32,787 bases of DNA, taken from Anaerolineales bacterium. Lineage in GTDB: Bacteria; Chloroflexota; Anaerolineae; Anaerolineales; UBA11858. The stretch is taken from NCBI GenBank assembly GCA_016783125.1, contig JADHXE010000014.1:1-32787 (forward strand). Direction: 5' to 3'. The notes below the pieces were generated by a model. That model saw only the letters and a program-made list of their open reading frames with translations. It was not told the DNA's origin and made no database searches. Both the position numbers and the translations under genes were made by a program. Position 1 is the stretch's first letter. Every line of letters starts with the position of its first letter. Below, in pieces: positions 21,578 to 32,787 of this stretch.

Positions 21578-24100
21578 ATGCTCAAAAAAATTGGTCGAGT
21601 TTTGCTCATCGTTCTGGCTGTCCTGATCCTCATCGGCGTGGCCGTCGCTATCGCCGCGCCCCCGTGGACGCGCCGCGCGGCCGAAAAATCGTTCCCGCAG
21701 ATCGGGGGCGAGATCCAACTTGCGGGTCTCGACGGCCCGGTAGATATCTACCGCGATTCCTACGGCGTCCCGCATATCTACGGCGCCAGCCAGCACGATC
21801 TCTTTTTTGCCCAGGGCTACGTCCATGCCCAGGATCGCTTCTGGCAGATGGATTTCTGGCGGCATCAGGGCGCTGGGCGGCTCTCGGAACTGCTCGGCGA
21901 TGCCACCCTGGACACAGACAAATTCCTGCGTACCCTGGGTTGGGAGCGCGTTGCCAAAGAAGAATTAGCGTTATTAGACGACTCTTCCCGCGCCATTTTG
22001 GAATCGTATACCGCCGGGGTTAACGCTTACCTGGCGGATCATGAGGGCACCGCCCTGGCGCTGGAATACGCCTTCCTACCCATCATCAACAGCGATTACG
22101 AGCCTACCCCCTGGACGATGCTCAACTCGCTCACCTGGGCCAAAGCCATGGCCTGGGATCTGCGCCGCAACCTGGATACCGAGATCGACCGCGCTATGCT
22201 GCTCAAAACCCTGACCCCCGAGCAGGTCGCCGATCTCTTCCCGCCCTACCCGGGGGATCGTCCGGTTATAGTGCCCGGTTTCTCCAGCACGCAGAACAGC
22301 AATTCAATTGCCAATTCTCAATTGTCAATTGACAATTGGCAATTATTTTCTCAATTATTTGTCGATGCAAGAAGTGAAATTGCTGCCCTTGACGCTTTCA
22401 CCGGGGGCGGATTCGAAGGTATCGGCTCCAACAGTTGGGCCGTCTCCGGCGATCTGACCAACACCGGTATGCCCCTGTTGGCTAACGATCCCCACCTGGG
22501 AGCGCAGATGCCCTCCATCTGGTATGAGGTCGGCTTGCACTGCGCTCCAAAGACGAATGATTGCAACCTGGACGTAGCAGGTTTCTCCTTCGCCGGGGTG
22601 CCGGGTGTGGTCATCGGTCACAACGACCGCATCGCCTGGGGCTTCACCAACGTCGGCCCCGATGTGATGGATGCCTACATCGAGAAGATCAACCCCGAAA
22701 ACCCGAACCAATACGAATTCCAGGGCGAGTGGCTTGATATGCAAATCGTCACCGAGCAGATTCAGGTGGCGGGCGGCGAGACCATCGAGCACACCGTGCG
22801 CCTGACGCATCACGGCCCGATCATCACCGAAGATTACGGCTTGGAGACGTTCGCCGAAGATGCCGGTATCGCCGTGCCCGAAAACTACGCCCTGGCAGTA
22901 AGCTGGACCGCCCTCGAGCCGACCTGCGTCTTTTGCTCGATCTGGAAATTCAACCAGGCCCAAGGCTGGGATGATTTCCGCGCCGCCGCCCAGGATTTTG
23001 TCGTCCCGGCGCAAAACCTGCTCTACGCCGATGTGGATGGCAATATCGGCTACCAGATGCCCGGCAAAATTCCCATCCGTGAGGAGGGCCACGATGGTAT
23101 GCTGCCCGTGCCCGGCTGGACGGGCGAGTACGAATGGCAGGGCTACATCCCCTTCGATGAACAGCCCTACTCTTTCAACCCGGCCGAGGGCTATATCGCC
23201 ACCGCCAACAATGCCGTCGTCGGCCCGGATTATCCCTACCTGATCACCTACCAGTGGTCGTATGGCTACCGCGCCCAGCGCGTCGTCGATCTGCTCCAGG
23301 GTGCGCCGGGTTCCATCGACATCCCATATATTCAACAGATGCAGGGGGATAATATGGATTTGATGGCAGAAGTGCTGCTGCCGGTGCTGATGTCAGTCCC
23401 ATTGGATGATCCTGCCCTTGAAAATGCCGGCGGACTCCTTTCAGGGTGGGACGGCCAGTTGAAGATGGATTCTGCCCCCGCGGCTTTGTACATGGCCTTC
23501 TGGCGCAATCTTTTAGAGTTGACCTTCACCGACGACCTGCCTGAATTTTACAGCGTCGGCGTGGAGTCTGGCGCAAAGGAGATCACCCGCAACTTAGTGG
23601 CACAGCCCGATAGTTCTTGGTGGGACGACAAAAACACCCCTGAGATCGAAACACGCGACGATATCTTCGCCGCCGCCTTTGCCGCCGGTTACAATGAGAT
23701 GCGCAGCTTGCAGGGCAAAGACCCCGCTGATTGGGCCTGGGGAGATATGCACACGCTGACATTCTACAACCAGGTCATGAGCAGCTTCCCCTTCATCAGT
23801 AATGCCTTCAACCGCGGCCCATATCCCACCGCGGGCGGCAGCGCCATCGTCAATGCCACCGGCTGGGATGCATCCTTACCTTATGAAGTGGATTGGCTGC
23901 CCTCCATGCGTATGATCGTCGATCTCGGCGATCTGACCAACTCGTTGGTGGTCAACACCACTGGTCAGTCCGGGCATCCCTATCATCCCCACTATATCGA
24001 CCAGCCCGACCTGTGGCGCAACATCCAATATCGCGATATGCTCTGGGATCGAGATGATGTCGAAGCCGACGCCGAAGGGCATCTCAGATTGGTGCCCTAA
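21578..24100 (+). CDS. Penicillin acylase family N-terminal-nucleophile hydrolase
   Basis: 840 aa. An N-terminal hydrophobic helix (about residues 7-27) anchors or exports it. The alpha-chain region contains GPVDIYRDSYGVPHIYG, HDLFFAQGYVHAQDRFWQMDFWRHQGAGRLSELLG. The precursor is expected to cleave itself before Ser284 in GSNSWAVSG, making Ser284 the N-terminal nucleophile of the beta chain; NDPHLG, PGVVIGHNDRIAWGFTNVG and HGPI follow. Family members hydrolyse amides such as penicillins, acyl-homoserine lactones or other N-acyl compounds; the substrate here is unknown. ATG 21578 has AAAAGGAG; upstream open frame is repeat DNA. Residues about 243-256 are encoded by heptamer repeats. Confidence 0.93.
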   Translation: MLKKIGRVLLIVLAVLILIGVAVAIAAPPWTRRAAEKSFPQIGGEIQLAGLDGPVDIYRDSYGVPHIYGASQHDLFFAQGYVHAQDRFWQMDFWRHQGAGRLSELLGDATLDTDKFLRTLGWERVAKEELALLDDSSRAILESYTAGVNAYLADHEGTALALEYAFLPIINSDYEPTPWTMLNSLTWAKAMAWDLRRNLDTEIDRAMLLKTLTPEQVADLFPPYPGDRPVIVPGFSSTQNSNSIANSQLSIDNWQLFSQLFVDARSEIAALDAFTGGGFEGIGSNSWAVSGDLTNTGMPLLANDPHLGAQMPSIWYEVGLHCAPKTNDCNLDVAGFSFAGVPGVVIGHNDRIAWGFTNVGPDVMDAYIEKINPENPNQYEFQGEWLDMQIVTEQIQVAGGETIEHTVRLTHHGPIITEDYGLETFAEDAGIAVPENYALAVSWTALEPTCVFCSIWKFNQAQGWDDFRAAAQDFVVPAQNLLYADVDGNIGYQMPGKIPIREEGHDGMLPVPGWTGEYEWQGYIPFDEQPYSFNPAEGYIATANNAVVGPDYPYLITYQWSYGYRAQRVVDLLQGAPGSIDIPYIQQMQGDNMDLMAEVLLPVLMSVPLDDPALENAGGLLSGWDGQLKMDSAPAALYMAFWRNLLELTFTDDLPEFYSVGVESGAKEITRNLVAQPDSSWWDDKNTPEIETRDDIFAAAFAAGYNEMRSLQGKDPADWAWGDMHTLTFYNQVMSSFPFISNAFNRGPYPTAGGSAIVNATGWDASLPYEVDWLPSMRMIVDLGDLTNSLVVNTTGQSGHPYHPHYIDQPDLWRNIQYRDMLWDRDDVEADAEGHLRLVP
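22304..22345 (+). repeat. In-frame NCAATTN heptamer repeats inside the acylase gene
   Basis: Six consecutive heptamers (TCAATTG, CCAATTC, TCAATTG, TCAATTG, ACAATTG, GCAATTA) cover 42 bp, exactly 14 codons. They encode the Ser/Asn/Gln-rich stretch SIANSQLSIDNWQL, unlike the flanking GC-rich sequence. The position is between the alpha chain and catalytic Ser284. Confidence 0.85.
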
Positions 24101-24108
24101 AATACCAG

Positions 24109-24141
24109 AAACCCGGTTTCTCACTTGCAGAAACCGGGTTT
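24109..24141 (+). terminator. Hairpin after the acylase gene
   Basis: Perfect 13-bp stem AAACCCGGTTTCT/AGAAACCGGGTTT with a seven-base loop. It starts 9 bp after the stop codon. The T-tract is short (TTTATTG), so termination may be partial. Confidence 0.65.
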
Positions 24142-24155
24142 ATTGATTCCCCGCG

Positions 24156-24184
24156 TTGACGGCCATTTTGGTGAGTGCTACAAT
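24156..24184 (+). promoter_or_regulatory. Promoter TTGACG-17-TACAAT of the macrodomain gene
   Basis: -35 TTGACG (24156-24161) and -10 TACAAT (24179-24184), spacer 17 nt. The predicted start is about 24191, three bases before the ATG at 24194, giving an almost leaderless transcript. Confidence 0.7.
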
Positions 24185-24193
24185 CTTTTTGTT

Positions 24194-24769
24194 ATGACTC
24201 AACCCCTGCGTGAACTTACTTATCCCTCAGGGCAACGCTTTCAAATCGTACAGGGGGATATCACCCGGCAGGATGTGGATGCAATTGTCAATGCCGCCAA
24301 CGCGCGCCTGATACATGGCGGCGGCGTGGCGGGAGTCATTGCCCGCAAGGGCGGGCCTGTCATCCAAGATCAGAGCTGTGCCTGGGTGCGGGAGCATGGC
24401 CCCGTAGGTCATGCTGAACCGGCCTATACATCCGGGGGAAATCTTCCCTGCCGTTATGTGATCCATGCCGTTGGGCCGGTGTGGGGCGAAGGCGACGAAG
24501 ATGCCAAGCTCGACGCGGCTGTTTCAGGCTCCCTGCGCCGTGCCGATAAGTTGAACCTGAAATCCATCGCCCTCCCATCCATCTCCACAGGGATATTTGG
24601 TTTCCCCAAAGCGCGCGCCGCGCAGATTATTTTCAAAGCGCTTGAAGTGTATTTCATTGAAAATCAAAAATCAGCCCTTGCCCTGGTTCGTCTGGTTCTC
24701 TATGACCAAACCACGTTGGATATTTTCGTCCAGGCGTGGGATTCTCGGGCTGGGGAGAAGGGGAGCTAG
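24194..24769 (+). CDS. Macrodomain protein (ADP-ribose/O-acetyl-ADP-ribose-binding, MacroD-like)
   Basis: 191 aa. GDITRQDVDAIVNAANARLIHGGGVAGVIARKGG is the canonical macrodomain nucleotide pocket; AVGPVW and SISTGIFGFP (phosphate loop) follow. Members hydrolyse O-acetyl-ADP-ribose or remove ADP-ribose from proteins or nucleic acids. The start at 24194 is chosen because the fold begins there; there is no ribosome site and the promoter lies just upstream. The stop is 13 bp before the next ATG, so the RNA methyltransferase is probably in the same transcript. Confidence 0.92.
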   Translation: MTQPLRELTYPSGQRFQIVQGDITRQDVDAIVNAANARLIHGGGVAGVIARKGGPVIQDQSCAWVREHGPVGHAEPAYTSGGNLPCRYVIHAVGPVWGEGDEDAKLDAAVSGSLRRADKLNLKSIALPSISTGIFGFPKARAAQIIFKALEVYFIENQKSALALVRLVLYDQTTLDIFVQAWDSRAGEKGS

Positions 24770-24782
24770 GGAGGCTGGGTGC

Positions 24783-25598
24783 ATGGAAACACCCTGGCAC
24801 CTGATCACCCCTGCTCCCACGCACAGCTACATGCTAACTTCTACGAGTAACGACAAAGTCAAACATGTACGCGCTTTGCAGGCTCGATCCCGCAACCGGC
24901 GTGAGGTCCAGGCCTTCGTCGTGGAGGGCGTCCGCCTGGTCGAAGAGGCCTTGAAAACGGGTTGGGACGCGCAATTCATCTTCTACACTGACGATCTCAA
25001 CCAGCGTGGACAAGAGATTGTAGATGCTTTTCGGCAGGTAAATGTTGATGTCGTTCCGGTCAGCCCCGAGGTGATGCGCGCAGCCAGCGACACGCAAACG
25101 CCCCAGGGAATTTTAGCTGTGCTACCGATGGCCCAAGTTTCCCCTCCCACTGATCTGAACTTTGTGCTGCTGCTGGATAATGTGCGCGATCCTGGCAATA
25201 TGGGCACGTTGCTGCGCACGGCGTTAGCCGCCAAAGTGGATGTGGTCTTACTGCCCCCTGGGAATGTGGACCCCTATGCGCCCAAAGTCCTGCGGGCAGG
25301 GATGGGCGCTCATTTTTCCTTGCCTATACAAACGGGAACATGGGATGAGGTTCGGGAAATGATCGAACCCCTACAGGTTTTCTTGTCCGAGGTGGCGGGA
25401 GTGCATATTTATTCTCAAACCGACCTGACAGTGCCCCTGGCGTTGATTATCGGCGGCGAGGCCCAAGGTGCAGGGCCGGAAGCCCGCAGCTTGGGCGGCC
25501 AGACCCTAAATATCCCCATGCCCGGCGGCATCGAGTCGCTCAACGCATCCGCGGCTGGCGCGATCCTGATGTTCGAAATCGTCCGACAGAGACAGTAA
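24783..25598 (+). CDS. SpoU/TrmH-family RNA 2'-O-methyltransferase
   Basis: 271 aa. The substrate-binding N-terminal domain (VKHVRALQARSRNRREVQAFVVEGVRLVEEAL) precedes the knotted SPOUT domain with motif 1 LLLDNVRDPGNMGTLLRTA, motif 2 LIIGGEAQGAGPEA and motif 3 IPMPGGIESLNASAAGAIL. It methylates a ribose 2'-OH in rRNA or tRNA; the exact site (for example 23S G2251) cannot be fixed. ATG 24783 has a good AGGGAGG ribosome site; ATG 24831 is closer to the domain start but lacks one. Confidence 0.92.
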   Translation: METPWHLITPAPTHSYMLTSTSNDKVKHVRALQARSRNRREVQAFVVEGVRLVEEALKTGWDAQFIFYTDDLNQRGQEIVDAFRQVNVDVVPVSPEVMRAASDTQTPQGILAVLPMAQVSPPTDLNFVLLLDNVRDPGNMGTLLRTALAAKVDVVLLPPGNVDPYAPKVLRAGMGAHFSLPIQTGTWDEVREMIEPLQVFLSEVAGVHIYSQTDLTVPLALIIGGEAQGAGPEARSLGGQTLNIPMPGGIESLNASAAGAILMFEIVRQRQ

Positions 25599-25740
25599 CC
25601 AGTGGACTTTATTGGAAATAAGGTGACAGTCACTTGAAGTTAGCCAACCTGAGCATTTTTGACTATAAAACAAGTGGCAAACCAACCCAAAGTGACTGTC
25701 ATCTGCTCCCCCATATTGTTTCCAATAATGTCTAGTGGAC
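25599..25740. repeat. Inverted-repeat element with GACAGTCACTT ends
   Basis: TGACAGTCACTT (left) and AAGTGACTGTCA (right) are inverted around about 57 bp. Outside them ATTGGAAA/TTTCCAAT and AGTGGACT-like words also pair with gaps. The element starts right after the stop of the RNA methyltransferase gene and encodes nothing. MITE-like. Confidence 0.7.
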
Positions 25741-25752
25741 AGTCTCACTAAC

Positions 25753-26893
<1,141 letters not shown>

Positions 26894-27206
26894 ACAGTCG
26901 GAAAACTTGGCATGGTTCAAAATACTGAGAATCTAGCTTGACGAATTTGAAGCAAGAGAAAACATGAATATGCACGAATTGGCCGAATTGCACGAATAAA
27001 GCCATGAAAAATTCGTGTAACTCGTGATATTCGTAATCATTCGTGATGCCAACGGCATGCAATGCCAGAGGCACGCAAAGCGAAGCAAACCTGTGACGCT
27101 AATTGTAAAGGCATGTCCTGAGCTTGACGAAGGGTGTTTTTGGTTCAAAATGAGCCATGCCGGAAACTTCTACTGACTACTGGCAACTGTAAACTGATAA
27201 CTGAAA
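26894..27206. repeat. Repeat-filled intergenic region
   Basis: 313 bp without a gene. From left: a CACGAATT/AATTCGTG inverted pair with several ATTCGTG words (about 26970-27045); a GATGCCAACGGCATG block with internal GCC-NNN-GGC hairpins (about 27046-27076); TGTCCTGAGCTTGACGAAGG (27114-27133), close to a word dispersed in many bacterial genomes; and five ACTGNNN heptamers (27172-27206) ending at the next ATG. No promoter was convincing. Confidence 0.7.
27172..27206 (+). repeat. ACTGNNN heptamer array abutting a start codon
   Basis: Five heptamers, ACTGACT, ACTGGCA, ACTGTAA, ACTGATA and ACTGAAA, end exactly at the ATG of the DUF711 gene, leaving no room for a ribosome site. Confidence 0.88.
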
Positions 27207-28439
27207 ATGAAGATTCGCTCCATCACCTACTTCTGCGATCCCAAATGGCCTCTCGATGACGATGTTCTCCAACAAGCTGGGGATTTCATCGCCGAGGCGC
27301 GCCCGGCTTTTGAAGCCGCGGGCTACCAGGTCCAAACCGTCCGGTTAGCCACGATCCCTTTTCCCCGTTTGGTGAATCTGGATTCTAGAAGCGCTGTTTC
27401 CGAGGCTATTGATCTTGCGCAGGCATTAGAAGCTGCTGTGACACCGCTCGGCTTTGACTATATTGCCATCGGCCCCGCGCTGCCAGCATTCCCAGAAAGT
27501 TACCAGGTCATCCCTGAAGTTCTGGAATCTACAAAGAACGTTTTCGCTTCTGCTGTGATGAGTTCATCAGAAGTGGGGATTTCCTTGCCCGCCGTGCGCG
27601 CTTGCGCTGAGATCGTCCATCGTCTGGCCCCGCAGGACCCCAAAGGCTTTGCCAATCTCTACTTTGCGGCCCTGGCCAACGTCCCGCCAGGCGCGCCTTT
27701 CTTCCCGGCTGCCTATCATGGTGGGGGAGCGCCAGCCTTTGCTATCGCTACTGAAGCGGCAGACCTGGCTGTCGAAGCCTTCAGTGGAGCGAAGAACCTG
27801 GCCGATGCCCGCCATCGCCTATCCAGGAGTATCGAATCTCACGCTGGCAAACTCGTCCAAATCGCTGACTCGCTGACTCGCCAATTCGCAATCCCCTTCG
27901 GCGGCATCGACTTCTCCCTGGCTCCGTTTCCCGAGGGTGCTCTCTCCCTGGGTACGGCTTTCGAGCGACTGGGGGTACCGGCTGTAGGGCTGCACGGTTC
28001 TCTGGCCGCGGCTGCATTGATCACGGAGACAATAGACCGAGCGGACTTCCCCCACACGGGCTTCAGCGGCTTGATGCTGCCGGTGTTAGAAGATTCGGCT
28101 CTGGCCGCCCGCGCCGCTGAGGGTCATCTGACGGTCAAAGATTTACTGCTCTACTCGGCGGTCTGCGGCACCGGGCTGGATACTATGCCTTTACCCGGGG
28201 ACACAACTCCCGGGCAACTAACCGCCATCCTGCTTGACTTGGCTGCCCTGGCTCAACGTCTGGATAAACCCCTCACCGCCCGGCTGATGCCTATTCCCGG
28301 CAAGCGAGCTGGCGACCCCACAGATTTCGATTTTGCCTTCTTCGCCAACAGCCGCGTAATGGCTTTGGAGGCTGAGCCTTTGGAAGGGTTGTTTTCGGGG
28401 GAAGAAGCTTTTAAACTGCGCAGTCGTTTGGATCGCTGA
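27207..28439 (+). CDS. DUF711 (UPF0210-like) family protein
   Basis: 410 aa. MKIRSITYFCDPKWP at the start, ESTKNVFASAVMSS, PGAPFFPAAYH, IPFGGIDFSLAPFP and AVCGTGLDTMPLPGDT identify the DUF711 family, a glycyl-radical-like barrel without a proven reaction. The function is unknown. No ribosome site; heptamers run into the ATG. It contains a period-8 repeat (27863-27894) in frame. A clear terminator follows at 28539. Confidence 0.85.
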   Translation: MKIRSITYFCDPKWPLDDDVLQQAGDFIAEARPAFEAAGYQVQTVRLATIPFPRLVNLDSRSAVSEAIDLAQALEAAVTPLGFDYIAIGPALPAFPESYQVIPEVLESTKNVFASAVMSSSEVGISLPAVRACAEIVHRLAPQDPKGFANLYFAALANVPPGAPFFPAAYHGGGAPAFAIATEAADLAVEAFSGAKNLADARHRLSRSIESHAGKLVQIADSLTRQFAIPFGGIDFSLAPFPEGALSLGTAFERLGVPAVGLHGSLAAAALITETIDRADFPHTGFSGLMLPVLEDSALAARAAEGHLTVKDLLLYSAVCGTGLDTMPLPGDTTPGQLTAILLDLAALAQRLDKPLTARLMPIPGKRAGDPTDFDFAFFANSRVMALEAEPLEGLFSGEEAFKLRSRLDR

Positions 28440-28538
28440 TTGCACTGGTTCTTTGATTCCGCTGAAGAACTCTCAGCGAACTCATTTTATATTCAGCGGG
28501 TCAGTGATCCAATAATGAAGCCAGCCAAATATACAACA

Positions 28539-28586
28539 GGCCTGCTGCCTGGGGAGAACGGATTCCCTTGCAGCAGGCCGCTTTTT
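28539..28586 (+). terminator. Intrinsic terminator after the DUF711 gene
   Basis: Ten-pair perfect stem GGCCTGCTGC (28539-28548) with GCAGCAGGCC (28570-28579); the long loop contains a second small stem GGGGA/TCCC. GCTTTTT follows. Confidence 0.85.
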
Positions 28587-28615
28587 GTCTGATAAAAGTT
28601 TAAATCAAACGGCGC

Positions 28616-29083
28616 TCATCCCTCCCCTGCCGCCTCAAGAATACCTGAATATAATCTTTCAGAAATATGGAACTCCTGGGTATACAAAGCATCCATCAAT
28701 GGCTGCACTTGAGGGATGATTCCACGCTTCTTTGCTCTCAATAGTAACCCCAAGATGCCAATCACATTCAATCCCAGAAATATTGCCAATCGGCGTGCGG
28801 GCAGATCATCAAGTATAAGCTCTTCCGCTTCTAATTCCATCGCTAAAGCAATAGCCTCTCGTTCTCCAGGTCCCAAGCGGGCCGATGTCATTCGAGGAGC
28901 GAGCGGTTGAGTCAGATGTACTACTTTTACCCAATCAGGGAGTGGTTGCTCCTTGAATACTTCATTTTGGACAGCGGGAGGGATGTTTATCTGCTCGAAT
29001 AGTGCAGGAAGTAGATGTTGATATCCAACCCTTTCTAGAGCGATGAATGGACTGGAATTGGCAACGATCTCTGGTCTGCTCAT
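28616..29083 (-). CDS. DUF3368 PIN-like toxin candidate
   Basis: 155 aa. IVANSSPFIALERVG is the DUF3368 N-terminus ('N[ST]SPLIAL'); PPAVQNEV, LGPGEREAIALAMEL and LILDDLPARRLA provide the remaining acidic PIN-type residues, and GILGLLLRAKKRGIIPQVQPLMD closes the fold. DUF3368 proteins are paired with UPF0175 proteins in a toxin-antitoxin-like module. It overlaps the upstream UPF0175 gene by 4 bp (ATGA). Confidence 0.88.
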   Translation of the reverse strand: MSRPEIVANSSPFIALERVGYQHLLPALFEQINIPPAVQNEVFKEQPLPDWVKVVHLTQPLAPRMTSARLGPGEREAIALAMELEAEELILDDLPARRLAIFLGLNVIGILGLLLRAKKRGIIPQVQPLMDALYTQEFHISERLYSGILEAAGEG

Positions 29084-29343
29084 TCTAATTCAGCTTGGTA
29101 GACTTCGTTTGCTAGCTCACCTTCATCCATATCGAAGAACGGAATTCCTAAACGGGCCGCGTAGCGTATGAATTCAAAACGCTCCATGCCCAGTAACTGG
29201 GCAGCTTTCCCACTAGATATTTCGCGACGCCGATACAACTCTAATACAGCCACCTCTTTCACTGCCTCATCGGGCTGTTGGTAATAGGGGCGAAACAACT
29301 CCCATAACTGACGTTCCAGTTTGACGTTTATTGTCGTTTCCAT
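29080..29343 (-). CDS. UPF0175 family antitoxin-like protein
   Basis: 87 aa. The helix VKEVAVLELYRRREISSGKAAQLLGMERFEFIRYAARLGIPFFDM is the UPF0175 helix-turn-helix-like core. The start at 29343 has GGAG seven bases upstream; the frame extends to 29439 through repeat sequence. It is translationally coupled to the DUF3368 gene. A TATAAT lies upstream on this strand (29465-29470), without a clear -35. Confidence 0.87.
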   Translation of the reverse strand: METTINVKLERQLWELFRPYYQQPDEAVKEVAVLELYRRREISSGKAAQLLGMERFEFIRYAARLGIPFFDMDEGELANEVYQAELE

Positions 29344-29369
29344 AATTGACTCCATAGCGCGGCGGAGCC

Positions 29370-29399
29370 GCAAGTCTGCAAGTGGCAAGTCTGCAAGTG
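29370..29399. repeat. Perfect tandem 15-bp repeat
   Basis: GCAAGTCTGCAAGTG occurs twice without a gap (29370-29384, 29385-29399), in the 5' region of the UPF0175 gene. Its sub-words CAAGT recur with spacing 8, 7, 8. Confidence 0.9.
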
Positions 29400-29476
29400 A
29401 CACATAACGTTTAGCGCAACATTCTCGCGGATAGCGCAAAATCTTGCAGAGTAATACTATAGCTATTATACCTCTA

Positions 29477-29566
29477 TTACAAACGCTCCCGATCGTGCGT
29501 GGCCTGGATGTATTTCTGCAAGAACTGCCCCGTATACGACTTCGGGTTGCCGCAGATATCCTCAGT
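29477..29566 (-). pseudogene. Remnant of a second uvrA 3' end (last ~29 codons)
   Basis: On the minus strand this reads EDICGNPKSYTGQFLQKY, then a diverged end and a TAA stop. It aligns codon by codon with the true uvrA C-terminus (EDICGNPNSYTGQYLQKY) without a gap, about 21 of 28 residues identical. DNA divergence is substantial, so it is old or came from a paralogue. Sequence upstream is replaced by the dispersed element at 29572. Confidence 0.85.
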
Positions 29567-29571
29567 CGAAA

Positions 29572-29665
29572 ACCCTCCCGCAGGTTTTAGCGGGGCGTAC
29601 AATCGCACCCATTTACAGCAGGGTAGTCGCTCTACGCTCTCCCATCTGACAACCTGCGGGAGGGT
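29572..29665. repeat. ~95-bp MITE-like element, copy 2
   Basis: Perfect 15-bp inverted ends ACCCTCCCGCAGGTT (29572-29586) and AACCTGCGGGAGGGT (29651-29665). The interior, including CGCACCCATTTACAGCAGGG and CGCTCTACG, matches copy 1 at 9227-9321. Flanking sequence differs except GAAA before and GATT after. It is inserted between the uvrA 3'-end remnant and the true uvrA end. Confidence 0.9.
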
Positions 29666-29687
29666 GATTTTGAGAGGTTATTTCACA

Positions 29688-32675
<2,988 letters not shown>

Positions 32676-32745
32676 AGTAGTTTTTTTTGACACAGACGCC
32701 GTAGGCGCGCCTCTGGCGTCACGGATTTCACGGATCGGAGAATGT

Positions 32746-32765
32746 ATTATAGCACGCTTGTGCTA
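32746..32765 (-). promoter_or_regulatory. uvrA promoter (extended -10) with palindromic operator candidate
   Basis: On the minus strand TGCTATAAT (32746-32754) is an extended -10; no good -35 is seen. The 16-bp palindrome TAGCACGCTTGTGCTA (32750-32765) overlaps it. As uvrA is commonly an SOS gene, this is a possible LexA-type site, but the LexA box of this lineage is not known to me. The leader contains a GACGCC/GGCGTC hairpin. Confidence 0.5.
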
Positions 32766-32787
32766 AAAATGGCCCTGGAAATCAGCC

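Noticed and set aside
22355-23335. 326-codon open frame on the minus strand inside the acylase gene
   Set aside because: It is antisense to a well-supported gene with recognisable motifs; the frame is open because of codon bias and reads no known domain.

Overview
The window looks like a chromosomal segment of a Chloroflexota bacterium, most likely class Anaerolineae. The evidence is protein content, not a database search: a MalT-like/BTAD regulator, F420-type LLM oxidoreductase, RNase J, CIRCE-controlled groESL, TPR proteins with Pro/Thr-rich linkers after a single membrane helix, peptides of the NHLP/Os1348 type, and HD-GYP/GAF signalling proteins. I see no rRNA, tRNA, CRISPR array, phage or plasmid genes.

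Layout. 1-3431 (+): hairpin repeats, M42 aminopeptidase, HicB/HicA-type pair, F420 LLM oxidoreductase and protein-isoaspartate methyltransferase, ending at a strong bidirectional hairpin. 3503-5137 (-): RNase J; its long upstream region holds a candidate 89-nt RNA with a consensus promoter and an intrinsic terminator. 5978-12829 (+): signalling island with a 1073-aa NTPase-TPR-BTAD regulator, a dispersed ~95-bp repeat, a 52-aa secreted-peptide ORF, two small NHLP-like ORFs, a PAS-GAF-GAF-HD-GYP protein split by a ten-G tract, and a truncated GAF paralogue. 12855-14935 (-): groES-groEL with CIRCE and promoter. 15085-17771 (-): two paralogous membrane-anchored TPR proteins. 17930-20008 (+): trmD (probably leaderless) and an MFS transporter. 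20145-20860 (-): Phd-like antitoxin and PIN toxin. 21578-28439 (+): penicillin-acylase-family hydrolase, macrodomain protein, SpoU/TrmH RNA methyltransferase, CcrM-like DNA methyltransferase and a DUF711 protein. 28616-29343 (-): UPF0175/DUF3368 pair. 29477-32675 (-): a remnant of a second uvrA 3' end, a second copy of the ~95-bp repeat, and uvrA.

Two things stand out. First, 9203-12829 looks like a peptide-linked signalling operon next to a TPR-containing regulator: a tiny exported peptide with a predicted nine-residue mature end, two NHLP-type peptides without visible maturation enzymes, and a c-di-GMP-phosphodiesterase-type output. Second, the window is full of period-7 repeats of different sequence (CGTATTR, TCCAAYA, YTCYAAT, ACTGNNN, NCAATTN, GTGGAGC, GYTYCAC). 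They run up to start codons, pair as hairpins, and sit in frame inside penicillin acylase (in the region expected to be excised on maturation) and uvrA. Several longer inverted-repeat elements share a GGGTGTG arm motif.

Functions are assigned from recognised motifs; no alignment or search could be run.
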